A stretch of 64,000 nt of DNA. Source: Glutamicibacter soli. GTDB lineage: Bacteria; Actinomycetota; Actinomycetes; Actinomycetales; Micrococcaceae. The stretch is taken from NCBI RefSeq assembly GCF_003309065.1, contig NZ_POAF01000001.1, forward strand, positions 186,001 to 250,000, written 5' to 3'. The notes under the pieces are model-generated. The model did no database searches, was not told the origin of the DNA, and saw nothing but the letters and a program-made list of their open reading frames with translations. How positions within the stretch are numbered: position 1 is the first letter of the stretch; every line of letters starts with the position of its first letter. Below are positions 8,922-17,367 of the stretch, piece after piece. Made by a program: the position numbers and the translations under genes.

Positions 8922-9850
8922 CACCGCTCGCCTCCCCGGGCCGCGGCCGGCTGGGCCGGCGCGTCGGAGTAGTGGCGCAGGAACAGGTCCTCCAGCGAGG
9001 GCGGGGCGCTGACGAGGTTGCGCGGCGAATGCGCCGCCAGTGCCGCCAGCACACCCGGAAGCTGCGCCGGATCCACGCTGAAGTTGGCGGTGGCGCCGGC
9101 CAGCTGCAGCTCCTCGATGCCCGGCACCGCGGCCAGCTCGGCGGGGTTGCCGGAGATCTCCACGCTGACCTGGGTGCGCTGCAGGTGGCGCAGGTCGGAC
9201 AGGCGGCCGGCTTCCACGGTCTGCCCGTCGCGGATGATCGTGACGGTGTCGCAGAGCTTTTCCACCTCGGCGAAGATGTGGCTGGAAAGCAGCACGCTGC
9301 GTCCCTCGGCGGCGGCTTCGCGGATGCAGGAGGTGAAAACCTGCTCCATCAGCGGATCCAGCCCCGAGGTCGGCTCGTCCAGCAGCAGCAGCTCCGCATC
9401 GGAGGAGAGGGCCGCGACCAGGGCGACCTTCTGGCGGTTGCCCTTGGAGTAGCTGCGGGCCTTCTTCGTGGGGTCCAGATCGAAGCGCTCGAGCAGTTCG
9501 GCGCGGCGGCGCTCATCACTCTGGCCGTGCAGCTTGGACAGGATGCTGATGGCCTGCCCGCCGGTGAGGTTGGGCCAGAGGTTCACTTCGCCGGGGACAT
9601 AGGCCACCCGGCGGTGCAGGGCGACCGCATCTTTCCAGGGGTCTGCGCCGAGCATGCGTGCTTCTCCCCCATCGGCCTTCAGCAGGCCGAGCAGGATGCG
9701 GATGGTGGTGGACTTTCCCGAACCGTTCGGCCCGAGGAATCCGGCGACCTGGCCTGTTTCTACTCGCAGGTCCAGGCCCGTCAGGGCGGCGGTGCGCCCG
9801 TAGTTCTTTGTCAGTCCGCTCACTTCAATGGCCGGGATGGTGGTGGCCAT
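8921..9850 (-). CDS. ABC transporter ATP-binding protein (DrrA-like)
   Basis: This 309-residue nucleotide-binding subunit powers the adjacent permease. Walker A is GPNGSGKST, the signature is the variant YSKGNRQK, Walker B is [13 protein letters not shown], and the switch His is in [12 protein letters not shown]-terminal extension of about 80 residues after the ABC fold is common in DrrA-type exporters. The ATG at 9850 has GGAG nearby, 10 bases after the TetR stop. A much longer open frame extends upstream but only antisenses tetR coding sequence. Confidence 0.92.
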   Translation of the reverse strand: MATTIPAIEVSGLTKNYGRTAALTGLDLRVETGQVAGFLGPNGSGKSTTIRILLGLLKADGGEARMLGADPWKDAVALHRRVAYVPGEVNLWPNLTGGQAISILSKLHGQSDERRRAELLERFDLDPTKKARSYSKGNRQKVALVAALSSDAELLLLDEPTSGLDPLMEQVFTSCIREAAAEGRSVLLSSHIFAEVEKLCDTVTIIRDGQTVEAGRLSDLRHLQRTQVSVEISGNPAELAAVPGIEELQLAGATANFSVDPAQLPGVLAALAAHSPRNLVSAPPSLEDLFLRHYSDAPAQPAAARGGER

Positions 9851-9860
9851 GGTGTGCTCC

Positions 9861-10532
9861 TTACCGGGATACGGTGTCTCCCGCGGATCCCGCGGGCGGG
9901 ATATGCGCTGCGTCGGAGGCCAGGTACTCGTTGAGGTATCCCGGGTCGGCGAACAGCCCTTCGGTGTACAGCTCCAGCGTGGGCAGGGCGATTTGTCCGT
10001 AGTAGTCCTTGACCACGGTGGAAAAGTCTTCCGGATCCTTCGGCGGGTACAGCGCAAAGTAGAGCACCAGCGCTCCCAGCGACTGCAGGATCAGGTAACG
10101 TGCCCGGGCCGGCTCGTTGCGGCTCGGGACGATCAGGCCGCTGGATACGGCTTGGTCCAGCAGGGCGAGAGCCTCGTTGATCAGCTGTTCGGTGAACTGC
10201 CTTCCGGCCTGCGCGCCCTCGCGCGCGGAGCGCAAGATGTACAGCAACAGAACCCCGCTCTCCCGCGAGGTAGGCAGGTGGTTGAGCACCTGGCCGGGAT
10301 TGACGCGCAGGGACTCTTCCTTCAGCCGGCGGTAGCGTTCGAGTACCGTGGCATCGCACTCGGCGCGCAATGCCTGTTTGGACCCGAAGTGGTGCCGCAC
10401 CAGCCCGGCGGTGACCTGTGCGCGGGCGGCGATGGCCCGCAGGGATTCGTCGAATCCCTGCGCGGCGAAGGCCTCGATTGCGGCGTCGCGCAACCTGGCC
10501 CGTGCGGTCAGATCATCCTGGGCTGTACTCAC
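9861..10532 (-). CDS. TetR-family transcriptional regulator of the ABC exporter
   Basis: This 223-residue protein has an N-terminal TetR DNA-binding domain (residues about 8-55: [21 protein letters not shown] then [16 protein letters not shown]), followed by an all-helical ligand domain. The GTG at 10532 was preferred. The only extension (to a TTG at 10568) would translate through the direct repeats and lacks a ribosome-binding site. It is first in the operon tetR-ATPase-permease and is probably autoregulatory through the repeats just upstream. Confidence 0.88.
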   Translation of the reverse strand: MSTAQDDLTARARLRDAAIEAFAAQGFDESLRAIAARAQVTAGLVRHHFGSKQALRAECDATVLERYRRLKEESLRVNPGQVLNHLPTSRESGVLLLYILRSAREGAQAGRQFTEQLINEALALLDQAVSSGLIVPSRNEPARARYLILQSLGALVLYFALYPPKDPEDFSTVVKDYYGQIALPTLELYTEGLFADPGYLNEYLASDAAHIPPAGSAGDTVSR

Positions 10533-10561
10533 GTATAGGAGGCTACTCCGGTGTATAGGAG
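10533..10561. promoter_or_regulatory. Direct repeat GTATAGGAG upstream of tetR
   Basis: GTATAGGAG occurs at 10533-10541 and again at 10553-10561, two helical turns (20 bases) apart. The first copy abuts the chosen tetR start. Read on the minus strand each contains CTCCTATAC, so the motif overlaps likely -10 or leader sequence. A head-to-tail arrangement is less usual than a dyad for TetR proteins. A role as operator is inferred. Confidence 0.45.
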
Positions 10562-10620
10562 TTGGCAATGGGTTTTTCCTACGGGTTTCAGTCCCTTGTT
10601 TCGCCCCGGTTCAACCGGTC

Positions 10621-11337
10621 TCAGCGAACCGCCGCGGCACGCAGCTGGGTGAGCGCCATTCCCGCGGTGAGCAGGGATTTTCCTGTGTCACCTGCGACCA
10701 GGCCGGAGGGCATCGCTCCGGCCCAGTGCCAGCCGTGCCGTGCCGCCAGCTGTTGCAGGTTCTCCAGGTTGCTCCAGTGCAGGACGGTCGGCTGCGCGGG
10801 GTAGCTTCCCAGCAGCAGGGTGCCCGAGGCGAATCCGCGGTTCACGGCCGCCTCCAGGGTCAGTGCGGTGTGGTTCAGGGTGCCGAGGTCCGGGCGCGAG
10901 ACCACCACCAGCGCGGCCCCGAGCGCTCGGGCCAGATCCGCGATGTTCTCCCCTGCCGCGGTGAGTTCCACCAGCAAACCGCCTGCGCCTTCGACCAGCA
11001 CGGTGTCGTAGTCCGCGGCCAGCTGGGTGATGCGTGCCAGATGGTCGGCCAGCACCGGAAGCTTCGCCACGGCGGCGGACCCGCCCTCGACCAGCGCTGC
11101 GTCCACCGGCGCCATGGGCTCGCGCAGCCGGATGCCTTCGGCAACCAGCAGGCCGGTCGGATGCCCGAGCCAGGCGGCGATGTTCTGGGCATCGCCGGCC
11201 TCCCCTGGCTGTACCCCGGTCTGGGTGGGTTTGTAGACCGCGACGCGGCGTCCGGCGGCAAGCTCTCGGGCGGCGAGGGCGGCGGTGGCGACGGTTTTGC
11301 CCACATCGGTGTCGGTTCCGGTGATGACGTGGATCAT
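10621..11337 (-). CDS. bioD: ATP-dependent dethiobiotin synthetase
   Basis: BioD carboxylates and cyclises 7,8-diaminopelargonate to dethiobiotin. The 238-residue sequence opens with the P-loop TGTDTDVGKT. It then shows VYKPTQTG with the substrate Lys, and VLVEGAGGLLVELTAAGENIADLA with the metal-binding Glu. Length fits the family. The start at 11337 overlaps the P450 stop by ATGA. It is the last gene of the biotin operon. Confidence 0.95.
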   Translation of the reverse strand: MIHVITGTDTDVGKTVATAALAARELAAGRRVAVYKPTQTGVQPGEAGDAQNIAAWLGHPTGLLVAEGIRLREPMAPVDAALVEGGSAAVAKLPVLADHLARITQLAADYDTVLVEGAGGLLVELTAAGENIADLARALGAALVVVSRPDLGTLNHTALTLEAAVNRGFASGTLLLGSYPAQPTVLHWSNLENLQQLAARHGWHWAGAMPSGLVAGDTGKSLLTAGMALTQLRAAAVR

Positions 11338-12515
11338 GGCTGGGTCCTTTCGAAAGTGGCGCGGCGAACGCGGACTGTAGTCGGTGATTGGAAGGAAACC
11401 AGATGGCCCCAGGGTTCGTTGCTGTCGACGAGTTCCAGTTTGGGCCATGCCTCGGCGGCGGTGCGCAGCACCACCTCGGTTTCCATGCGGGCCAGTCCGG
11501 CGCCCAAGCAGCGGTGCAGCCCGAAGCCGAAGACCAGGGAATCGTCCCCCGACTCGGCCAGTTGGCCGCCGGACAGGCGCAGCACCAGTTCATCGCCCGG
11601 GGCGAAGCGTTCGCCGTCCAGCTCCGTATCGACCCGGGTGATGCGGCGCCAGGTGGGGACCGAGCTCGCTTCCAGGAGCACCCGCTGCACCACCCGGGAG
11701 CTGGCGGCGTCGCCAGTGCCCGGATCGGCGCAGTCGGCCCAGTCGCCGTCGTGCAGGGCGCAGAACAGCGCGCTTTGGATGAGCATTGCGGTAGTTTCCT
11801 GCCCGGCGATGCCCAGGAAGTAGGCCAGCGAGACGATGCGTTTGGCGTCCACCCCGGCCTGGTGCAGCGCGGCGTAGAGGTTTCCGTCGTCCCTCGCCAA
11901 GGCATCGGCCACCGTGCCGCGCAGCCAGGCGTGGTATTCGACGGCGCTGCGGGCCAGCTCCTGCTGGCGCTGCGCATCAGGCCAGCCCCAGAACAGTTCC
12001 AGCGAGTCCCGGCTCCATCGTTTGAGCTTCTCAACCGGCGGCACCGGAGTTCCGGTCAAGCGGGCCATGACCTCGGGCGGGATGACGGCGGCCAGCTCGA
12101 CGGCCAAATCCAGCTCCGCCCCGGCATCGAGCTCTTCGCGCAGCTGCCGGCACAGCTGCCCGGTGCGTGAGGTGATGAACTGAGCCTGCGCGGCGACCTT
12201 GGCGGGGCTGAAGAAGCCGGCGACCACCCGGCGCACGGCCAGGTGTTCGGGGCCGGTGGCGCTGGCGAGCACCGGCGGCAGCGCGAAGCGGCCGCGGGCC
12301 AGGACGCGCAGCGTGGCAGGAGCCAGCTCGACCGCTGCATGCAGCGCGTTGGCCGGGGTGAAGTCCTCTGCGCGGCGCAGGATTTCGCGGACCGTCGCAG
12401 GGTCTTCGATGCTGCGGTAGCGTCCGGTTACCGCATTCGGCAAGACCTCCTGCAGCGGCCGGGCCAGGGGTGCGCCGGCCGCTGCCGACAGGGATCCGGC
12501 GTAGGGGCAGCTCAT
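11334..12515 (-). CDS. Cytochrome P450 embedded in the biotin operon (BioI-like by context)
   Basis: This 393-residue protein has the haem-ligand loop FGFGLHRCLGAGLARME (Cys about 336) and the I-helix AGQETT oxygen-activation motif. Around the K-helix, where an ExxR is expected, the sequence reads QRVLLEASSVPTWRRI, and I cannot place a normal ExxR. The stretch between the K-helix region and the haem loop is also short. It overlaps bioF and bioD by ATGA on both sides, so it is co-translated with biotin genes. In Bacillus subtilis the P450 BioI makes a pimeloyl thioester by cleaving long acyl-ACP, and a similar role here is inference from context. No bioC, bioH, bioW or bioZ is visible. Confidence 0.85.
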   Translation of the reverse strand: MSCPYAGSLSAAAGAPLARPLQEVLPNAVTGRYRSIEDPATVREILRRAEDFTPANALHAAVELAPATLRVLARGRFALPPVLASATGPEHLAVRRVVAGFFSPAKVAAQAQFITSRTGQLCRQLREELDAGAELDLAVELAAVIPPEVMARLTGTPVPPVEKLKRWSRDSLELFWGWPDAQRQQELARSAVEYHAWLRGTVADALARDDGNLYAALHQAGVDAKRIVSLAYFLGIAGQETTAMLIQSALFCALHDGDWADCADPGTGDAASSRVVQRVLLEASSVPTWRRITRVDTELDGERFAPGDELVLRLSGGQLAESGDDSLVFGFGLHRCLGAGLARMETEVVLRTAAEAWPKLELVDSNEPWGHLVSFQSPTTVRVRRATFERTQP

Positions 12516-13702
12516 GCTTCAACCTCCAGGATGGCGCCGATGACGCTGCGCAGCGCGGCGGCCAGGGTGTCGGGATGGTGGTGCGCGTGGGCGGTCAGCC
12601 GCAGCCGGGACACGCCGTCGGGCACGCTGGGCGGGCGGAAGCAGTTCACTGCGTAGCCGCGGTCGCGCAGCAGCGCGGCGGCGGCCGCGGCCTGCGCGGG
12701 AGTGTTCATGCGCACCGACTGCACAGGGCCCGCCGAGGCTTCAATGCGGCCGGCCAGCCGCGGCTCGGCGGACAGGGTGTCGCGGATCAGCCGGGTGTTG
12801 GCCGCCAGCTGCGCGATCCGCTCGCCGGTGGCCAGGCTCAGCGCGGCCAGCGCCGCGCCCGCGGCGGCCGGGGCCAGCGCGGTGTCGAAGATGAAGGTGC
12901 GGGCGGTGTTCAGCAGGTGCTCGCGCCACAATTCGGCGTCGTCTCCGCCGAGGAGCACCGCGCCGCCCTGGGCGCCCAGCGCCTTGGACAAGGTGGCGGT
13001 GGCCAGCACGTGTCCGGCCTGCTCCAGTCCCGCCGCGCGCACGGCGGATCCGCCGGGCACCGTCGCCAGCGAATGCGCCTCGTCGACCAGCAGCACCGCC
13101 CCGTACTCGGCGCACAACGCGGCAGCCTGCTCCAGCGGTGCGGCGTCGCCGAGCACCGAGTAGAGCGATTCGAGAACGAGCACCACGCGCGGCTTGGGGG
13201 CCGGGGCGTCGCGGTTGGCGCGCAGCAGCTGCTCGGCGGCGTCCAGGTTGTTGTGCTCGAAGCTGTGCCAGTCGGCGCCGGAGAGCTTGGCCCCGTCGAG
13301 AAGGCTGGCGTGGGCGTGGGCGTCGAGCAGGAACAGGCTGCCCGGTCCGCCCAGCGCGCCGAGCACGCCGAGGTTCGCGGTGTAGCCGCTGGAGAACACC
13401 AGCGCCTGCGAACGGCCGGTGTAGCTGCACAGGGCGTTTTCCAGCTCGCGGTGGATTTCCCAGGTGCCGGAGGCGACCCGGCTGGCCGAAGCGCCGGCGC
13501 CAGCGATGCACAGCGCGTTGATGGCTCCGGTGCGCACCACCGGGTGCGCGCCCAGGCCCAGGTAGTCGTTGGAGGCCAGGTCGTAGCGGGTGGAGCGGGC
13601 GCTGTCGGTGCGCTGCATGTCCCGCTTGGCGCGCACCGCTGAGCGTCCGTGCAGCCAGCCATCCCAGGCCGTGGTCGCAGGAGCGAGCGTCAGTTCAGCC
13701 AC
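12512..13702 (-). CDS. bioF: 8-amino-7-oxononanoate synthase
   Basis: BioF condenses pimeloyl thioester with L-alanine (PLP-dependent) to KAPA. The 396 residues show the alpha-oxoamine synthase features DLASNDYLGLGAHP, the SASRVASGTWEIHRELE loop, VDEAHSLATV with the PLP-contacting Asp and His, and TLSKALGAQGG with the Schiff-base Lys. It begins with GTG at 13702, 8 bases inside the end of bioA, and ends in an ATGA overlap with the P450. Confidence 0.94.
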   Translation of the reverse strand: MAELTLAPATTAWDGWLHGRSAVRAKRDMQRTDSARSTRYDLASNDYLGLGAHPVVRTGAINALCIAGAGASASRVASGTWEIHRELENALCSYTGRSQALVFSSGYTANLGVLGALGGPGSLFLLDAHAHASLLDGAKLSGADWHSFEHNNLDAAEQLLRANRDAPAPKPRVVLVLESLYSVLGDAAPLEQAAALCAEYGAVLLVDEAHSLATVPGGSAVRAAGLEQAGHVLATATLSKALGAQGGAVLLGGDDAELWREHLLNTARTFIFDTALAPAAAGAALAALSLATGERIAQLAANTRLIRDTLSAEPRLAGRIEASAGPVQSVRMNTPAQAAAAAALLRDRGYAVNCFRPPSVPDGVSRLRLTAHAHHHPDTLAAALRSVIGAILEVEA

Positions 13703-15056
13703 CGTGGACCTCCGATACCGCGCCGGTCAGGGCCGTGCCCAAGGTCTGCAGCTGCCCGTCGGTGCAGATGTACGGCGGCATCACGTAGACCAGGTCGCGG
13801 AACGGGCGCACCCAGGCGCCGCATGCAACGGCGGCGCGGGTCACCTCCGCGACCTTGACCGGTTCGTGCAGCTGGATCACCCCGACCCCGCCGAGTACCC
13901 GCACCTGCCGCACGGCCGGCAGCTTCCGGGCGCCGGCCAGCGAGCTGTTCAGCCCGCGTTCAAGCCGGGCCACCTGGGCCTGCCACGGCGCAGGTTCGGA
14001 GTCGGCCGCACCGGGAGAGGTGAGCAGATCCAGCGAGGCGCAGGCCACGGCGCAGGCCAGCGGGTTTCCCATGAAGGTGGGACCGTGCAGCAGCGCGGAT
14101 CCGGCGGTGGCTCCGCCCGAGGCCAGCACCCGGGCGATCTTGTTGGTGCAGAGCATCGCGGCCAGGGACAGGTAGCCGCCGGTCAATGCCTTGCCCACGC
14201 ACATGATGTCCGGCTCGATGCCTGCGTGCTCCACGGCGAAGAGCTTGCCGGTGCGCCCGAAACCGGTGGCGATCTCGTCAACGATCAGCAGCATCCGGTG
14301 CTCGTCGGCGATCTCGCGCAGCACCTGCAGCACCCGCGGCGGGTAGATGAACATGCCGCCGGCGCCCTGCAACAGAGGTTCGCAGATGATGCCGGCCAGC
14401 TCTGCGGCGTGTTCGGCGGCCAGCCGGCGGGCCCGGGCTGCCCAGAGCTCCAGTTCGTCCTCGTCGTAGAGCCAGTCCCCGGCGATGGTGCGCTCGGCGG
14501 CGGGCGGGCGCGGGAGGAACAGCTGCTCGCTCGCCAGCGGGGCAAAGGCGGCGTGCATGCCGTCGACCGGGTCGCACACGCTCATGGCGGCGAAGGTGTC
14601 TCCGTGGTAGCCCCCGCGCAGGGCCAGGAAGCGGCGGCGTTCGGGCCGTCCGCAAGCGTCCTGGTACTGCAAGGCCAGCTTGAGCGCTACCTCGACGCTG
14701 ATGGATCCGGAGTCGGCCAGGAACACGTGGCGCAGTCCTTCCGGAGCGAGCCCGACCAGCCGTTCGGCCAGCTCGATGGCGGGTTCATGGGTCAGCCCGC
14801 CGAACATCACGTGGCTGAATGTATCGATCTGCGCATGCGCGGCGGCGTCCAGCACCGGGTTACGGTAGCCGTGCACCATGGACCACCAGGAGGCCATGCC
14901 GTCGATGACCCGATGTTCAGCGCCGCGGGCATCGCGCAGCGTGAGTTCGGCCCCGCCGGCCCCGCTCACCGCGTAGAGCGCGCCGGCATCCAGCGGCGCG
15001 TAGGGGTGCCAGAGCAGCCCGGAATCCCTGCTCAGCAGGTCGGTTGCGGTGCTCAT
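13695..15056 (-). CDS. bioA: Adenosylmethionine-8-amino-7-oxononanoate aminotransferase
   Basis: BioA transaminates KAPA to DAPA using SAM and PLP. The 453-residue class-III aminotransferase has LWHPYAP near the N-terminus, [13 protein letters not shown], the [20 protein letters not shown] cofactor region, [31 protein letters not shown], and the PLP lysine in [10 protein letters not shown]. The ATG at 15056 overlaps bioB by ATGA. Longer in-frame upstream sequence lies inside bioB and is not used. Confidence 0.95.
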   Translation of the reverse strand: MSTATDLLSRDSGLLWHPYAPLDAGALYAVSGAGGAELTLRDARGAEHRVIDGMASWWSMVHGYRNPVLDAAAHAQIDTFSHVMFGGLTHEPAIELAERLVGLAPEGLRHVFLADSGSISVEVALKLALQYQDACGRPERRRFLALRGGYHGDTFAAMSVCDPVDGMHAAFAPLASEQLFLPRPPAAERTIAGDWLYDEDELELWAARARRLAAEHAAELAGIICEPLLQGAGGMFIYPPRVLQVLREIADEHRMLLIVDEIATGFGRTGKLFAVEHAGIEPDIMCVGKALTGGYLSLAAMLCTNKIARVLASGGATAGSALLHGPTFMGNPLACAVACASLDLLTSPGAADSEPAPWQAQVARLERGLNSSLAGARKLPAVRQVRVLGGVGVIQLHEPVKVAEVTRAAVACGAWVRPFRDLVYVMPPYICTDGQLQTLGTALTGAVSEVHGG

Positions 15057-16273
15057 GCGTTCGGTCCTTGCTGGGTTCCGGCGCCACGGCGGCGCAGCAC
15101 CGGTTCGCGCGCGGCGCTCGGTCCGCAGCCGGTGGCGGCACTGCCGCATCCGGTGCCGCAGCCGCTGGCGCAACCGCCGGCCGGGGCTTCGTGGGCGGAG
15201 GCCGCGTGGGCCGCGTGCTGCAGGCGGCGAGCCACCTCGGCCGGGCTGGAGGCCTCCTGGCCCAGGACCACGAAGCCGGCGTCGGCGATCATGTCCAGGT
15301 CCTTGGCCGCGCCCTGGCCTTCGCTGGTGAGGTAGTCGCCCAGGAAAATCGAGTTGGCGACCTCCAGCGCGGTGGACTGCAGCGAGCGCAGGTGCATTTC
15401 GCGGCCGCCGGCGATGCGCAGTTCCTTGTCCGGGCAGGCCAGACGCACCAGGGCCAGGATCCGCAGGCAGGCCAGCGGGGTCAGCAGCCAGGTTCCCTCC
15501 ATCGGGGTGCCGTCGAAGGGCATCAGGAAGTTGACCGGGATGGACTCCGAGCCCAGCTCACGCAGGGCGAACACCGCCTCGATGAGCTGCTCCGGGGTTT
15601 CGCCCAGGCCGACAATGAGCCCGGAGCAGGAGGACAGGCCGGCAGACTGCGCCTGCTGCACGGTGTCCACCCGGTCCTGGTAGCTGTGCGAGGTGCAGAT
15701 CTCCGGGTAGAGCGATTCGGAGGTGTTCAGGTTGTGGTTGTAGGCATCCGCCCCGGCGTCCTTGAGCCGCGCGGCCTGCCCGTCCTTCAGGATGCCCAGG
15801 CAGGCGCAGACCTCGACCTGCGGGTGCTCTTCCTTGAGCTGCTCGACCATGGTGGCCACGCGGTCCACGTCGCGGTCGGTGGGGCCCTTGCCGGAGGCGA
15901 CCATGCAGACGCGGGAGGCGCCGCCGGCGATGCCGTAGCCGGCCTGGGCGACTGCCTCGTCGGGCTTGAGCCAGGTGTACTTCAGGATTTCGGCCTTCGA
16001 GCCCAGTCGCTGGGAGCAGTAGGTGCAGTCTTCCGGGCACAGGCCCGACTTCAGGTTGACCAGGTAGTTGACCTTGACGGTGTTGCCGAAGTGCTTGCGG
16101 CGCAGGGTGCCGGCGGCGCCGACCAGCGGCAGCGTGGCGAAGTCGGGGGTGGCCAGCACCGCCAGCGCCTCGGCCTCGGTGAGGCGGTGCCCGGCGGCGA
16201 TGCGGGCGGCGAGCTGGTCTGCGTCGAGCGCCGCCGGTGCGGCGGTATCTGCGGCTGCGGTGTTCAAGGTCAT
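15053..16273 (-). CDS. bioB: Biotin synthase with cysteine-rich C-terminal tail
   Basis: BioB inserts sulphur into dethiobiotin by radical SAM chemistry. The CxxxCxxC cluster motif [12 protein letters not shown] places C79, C83 and C86. [27 protein letters not shown] and GLIVGLGE follow as in the family. The protein is 406 residues, about 50 longer than most BioBs. The extra C-terminus carries C368, C372, C376 and C383 in a Gly/Ala-rich setting (CASGCGTGC, then TGCG). The start at 16273 follows GAAAGG. It is the first operon gene, about 70 bases from two BioQ-like boxes. Confidence 0.95.
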   Translation of the reverse strand: MTLNTAAADTAAPAALDADQLAARIAAGHRLTEAEALAVLATPDFATLPLVGAAGTLRRKHFGNTVKVNYLVNLKSGLCPEDCTYCSQRLGSKAEILKYTWLKPDEAVAQAGYGIAGGASRVCMVASGKGPTDRDVDRVATMVEQLKEEHPQVEVCACLGILKDGQAARLKDAGADAYNHNLNTSESLYPEICTSHSYQDRVDTVQQAQSAGLSSCSGLIVGLGETPEQLIEAVFALRELGSESIPVNFLMPFDGTPMEGTWLLTPLACLRILALVRLACPDKELRIAGGREMHLRSLQSTALEVANSIFLGDYLTSEGQGAAKDLDMIADAGFVVLGQEASSPAEVARRLQHAAHAASAHEAPAGGCASGCGTGCGSAATGCGPSAAREPVLRRRGAGTQQGPNA

Positions 16274-16345
16274 GGCGGTGCCTTTCGATCGCGAACCCGT
16301 TCCGGAGCGCTGCGGGGGCGCGAGTTTTTACCCGCCACAGCTTCC

Positions 16346-16360
16346 TTGAACGGTGTTCAA
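16346..16360. promoter_or_regulatory. BioQ-type operator, copy 1
   Basis: TTGAAC-GGT-GTTCAA is a perfect 6-base dyad with a 3-base spacer. It matches the actinobacterial BioQ consensus core TGAAC-N3-GTTAC/CA known from the biotin genes of corynebacteria and mycobacteria. It lies 73 bases upstream of the bioB start, in the expected promoter zone. BioQ is a TetR-type repressor of biotin genes; its gene is not in this window. Confidence 0.82.
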
Positions 16361-16377
16361 TGTGTATTGATTACACA
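16361..16377. promoter_or_regulatory. Second dyad between the two BioQ-like boxes
   Basis: TGTGTA-TTGAT-TACACA is a perfect 6-base inverted repeat immediately adjacent to BioQ-like box 1. On the minus strand it contains TGTAATCAATAC, and part of it may be promoter sequence. Whether it binds a protein is unknown. Confidence 0.4.
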
Positions 16378-16401
16378 CCGTACACCCATGTCGGAGTTTT
16401 C

Positions 16402-16416
16402 TTGAACACCGTTCAA
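16402..16416. promoter_or_regulatory. BioQ-type operator, copy 2
   Basis: TTGAAC-ACC-GTTCAA repeats the arms of copy 1 exactly with a different spacer, 56 bases away start to start. Two boxes could bracket the bioB promoter, or one may serve an unseen divergent transcript. The remaining 16417-16694 stretch holds no convincing gene. Confidence 0.8.
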
Positions 16417-16694
16417 CTGTGTGTCGTGAAGATCCGAAACCACGCGGACTTTCGCAGCTGGCCCGGATCACCCGGGGCGCAAGAGCGCGGCAGACGCTAC
16501 GCGGTGAGGTCATTTTCCCTTGATTTTGGCGGAATTCGACGGTTCGCCGGCGCGCTTCCCAGTCCCTGCAGGATGCGCCGCCCCGTGGATCCGCCAAGCC
16601 CCAGGGCTCGCCGCGTCCACGCACCGACTTGCCGAACTCGATCACCCCTCCATCCGGCGTCGATCACTCGCGCCCCGGTTGTCGGGCAGCAAAA

Positions 16695-16740
16695 AGCGCG
16701 CCGCGGTCCGAGGGATTTCACTCTCGGGCCGCGGCGCGCT
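16695..16740 (-). terminator. Strong rho-independent terminator after the HIT gene
   Basis: AGCGCGCCGCGGTCCGAG at 16695-16712 pairs almost perfectly with CTCGGGCCGCGGCGCGCT ending at 16740. On the minus strand the stem is followed directly by TTTTTGC. It ends transcription of thrS-HIT before the biotin promoter region. Confidence 0.88.
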
Positions 16741-16779
16741 CATTCAACGTTGCAGGCCTGCTTGCAGCCGGCCTTCGGC

Positions 16780-17340
16780 CTATTCGACCTCCAGCCAGGC
16801 GGCGGCGATGGCTTCGCGCACCTCGCCGAGGGTCTGCGGGATCGCCTTGGTGCGGGCGATGATCGGGAAGAAGTTCCCGTCGCCGTTCCAGCGCGGCACC
16901 ACGTGCTGGTGCAGGTGCGCGGCGATGCCAGCTCCCCCTGCCTCGCCCTGGTTCATGCCCAGGTTGAAGCCGGCCGGGTTGGACACCGCGCGCAGCACAC
17001 GCATCGACTTCTGCGCCAGGGCCGCCATTTCAGCGGTCTCCTCCAGCGTGATGTCGGTGTAGTTCGGCACGTGGCGGTACGGGCAGATCAGCAGGTGGCC
17101 CGGGTTGTACGGGAACAGGTTCAGGATCACGAAGCAGGTTTCCCCGCGGTGCACGATCAGCGCCTCACTGTCGGTGCGGTGCGGACCGGCGCAGAAGGGG
17201 CAGCTCGCCTCGTCCTTGACTTGATCCTGGCCGCCCTTGATGTAGGCCATCCGGTAGGGAGTCCACAAGCGTTGGAACGAGTCGGGCACGCCGGCGAGTT
17301 CGAAGTCGTCGGTGACCTGTGCGTCCTGCGGATACTGCAT
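16780..17340 (-). CDS. HIT-family protein (diadenosine polyphosphate hydrolase/phosphorylase type)
   Basis: This 186-residue protein has the histidine triad HLHQHVVPRW near residue 142 and an N-terminal CPFC zinc-type pair. The layout matches the actinobacterial Ap4A phosphorylase/HIT proteins such as mycobacterial Rv2613c, which likewise sits just downstream of thrS. It would recycle dinucleoside polyphosphates made as side products by aminoacyl-tRNA synthetases. Start at 17340, 27 bases after the thrS stop, so co-transcription is likely. Confidence 0.88.
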   Translation of the reverse strand: MQYPQDAQVTDDFELAGVPDSFQRLWTPYRMAYIKGGQDQVKDEASCPFCAGPHRTDSEALIVHRGETCFVILNLFPYNPGHLLICPYRHVPNYTDITLEETAEMAALAQKSMRVLRAVSNPAGFNLGMNQGEAGGAGIAAHLHQHVVPRWNGDGNFFPIIARTKAIPQTLGEVREAIAAAWLEVE

Positions 17341-17367
17341 GCTGGTGGACTCCCTATTCCGGTGTGC

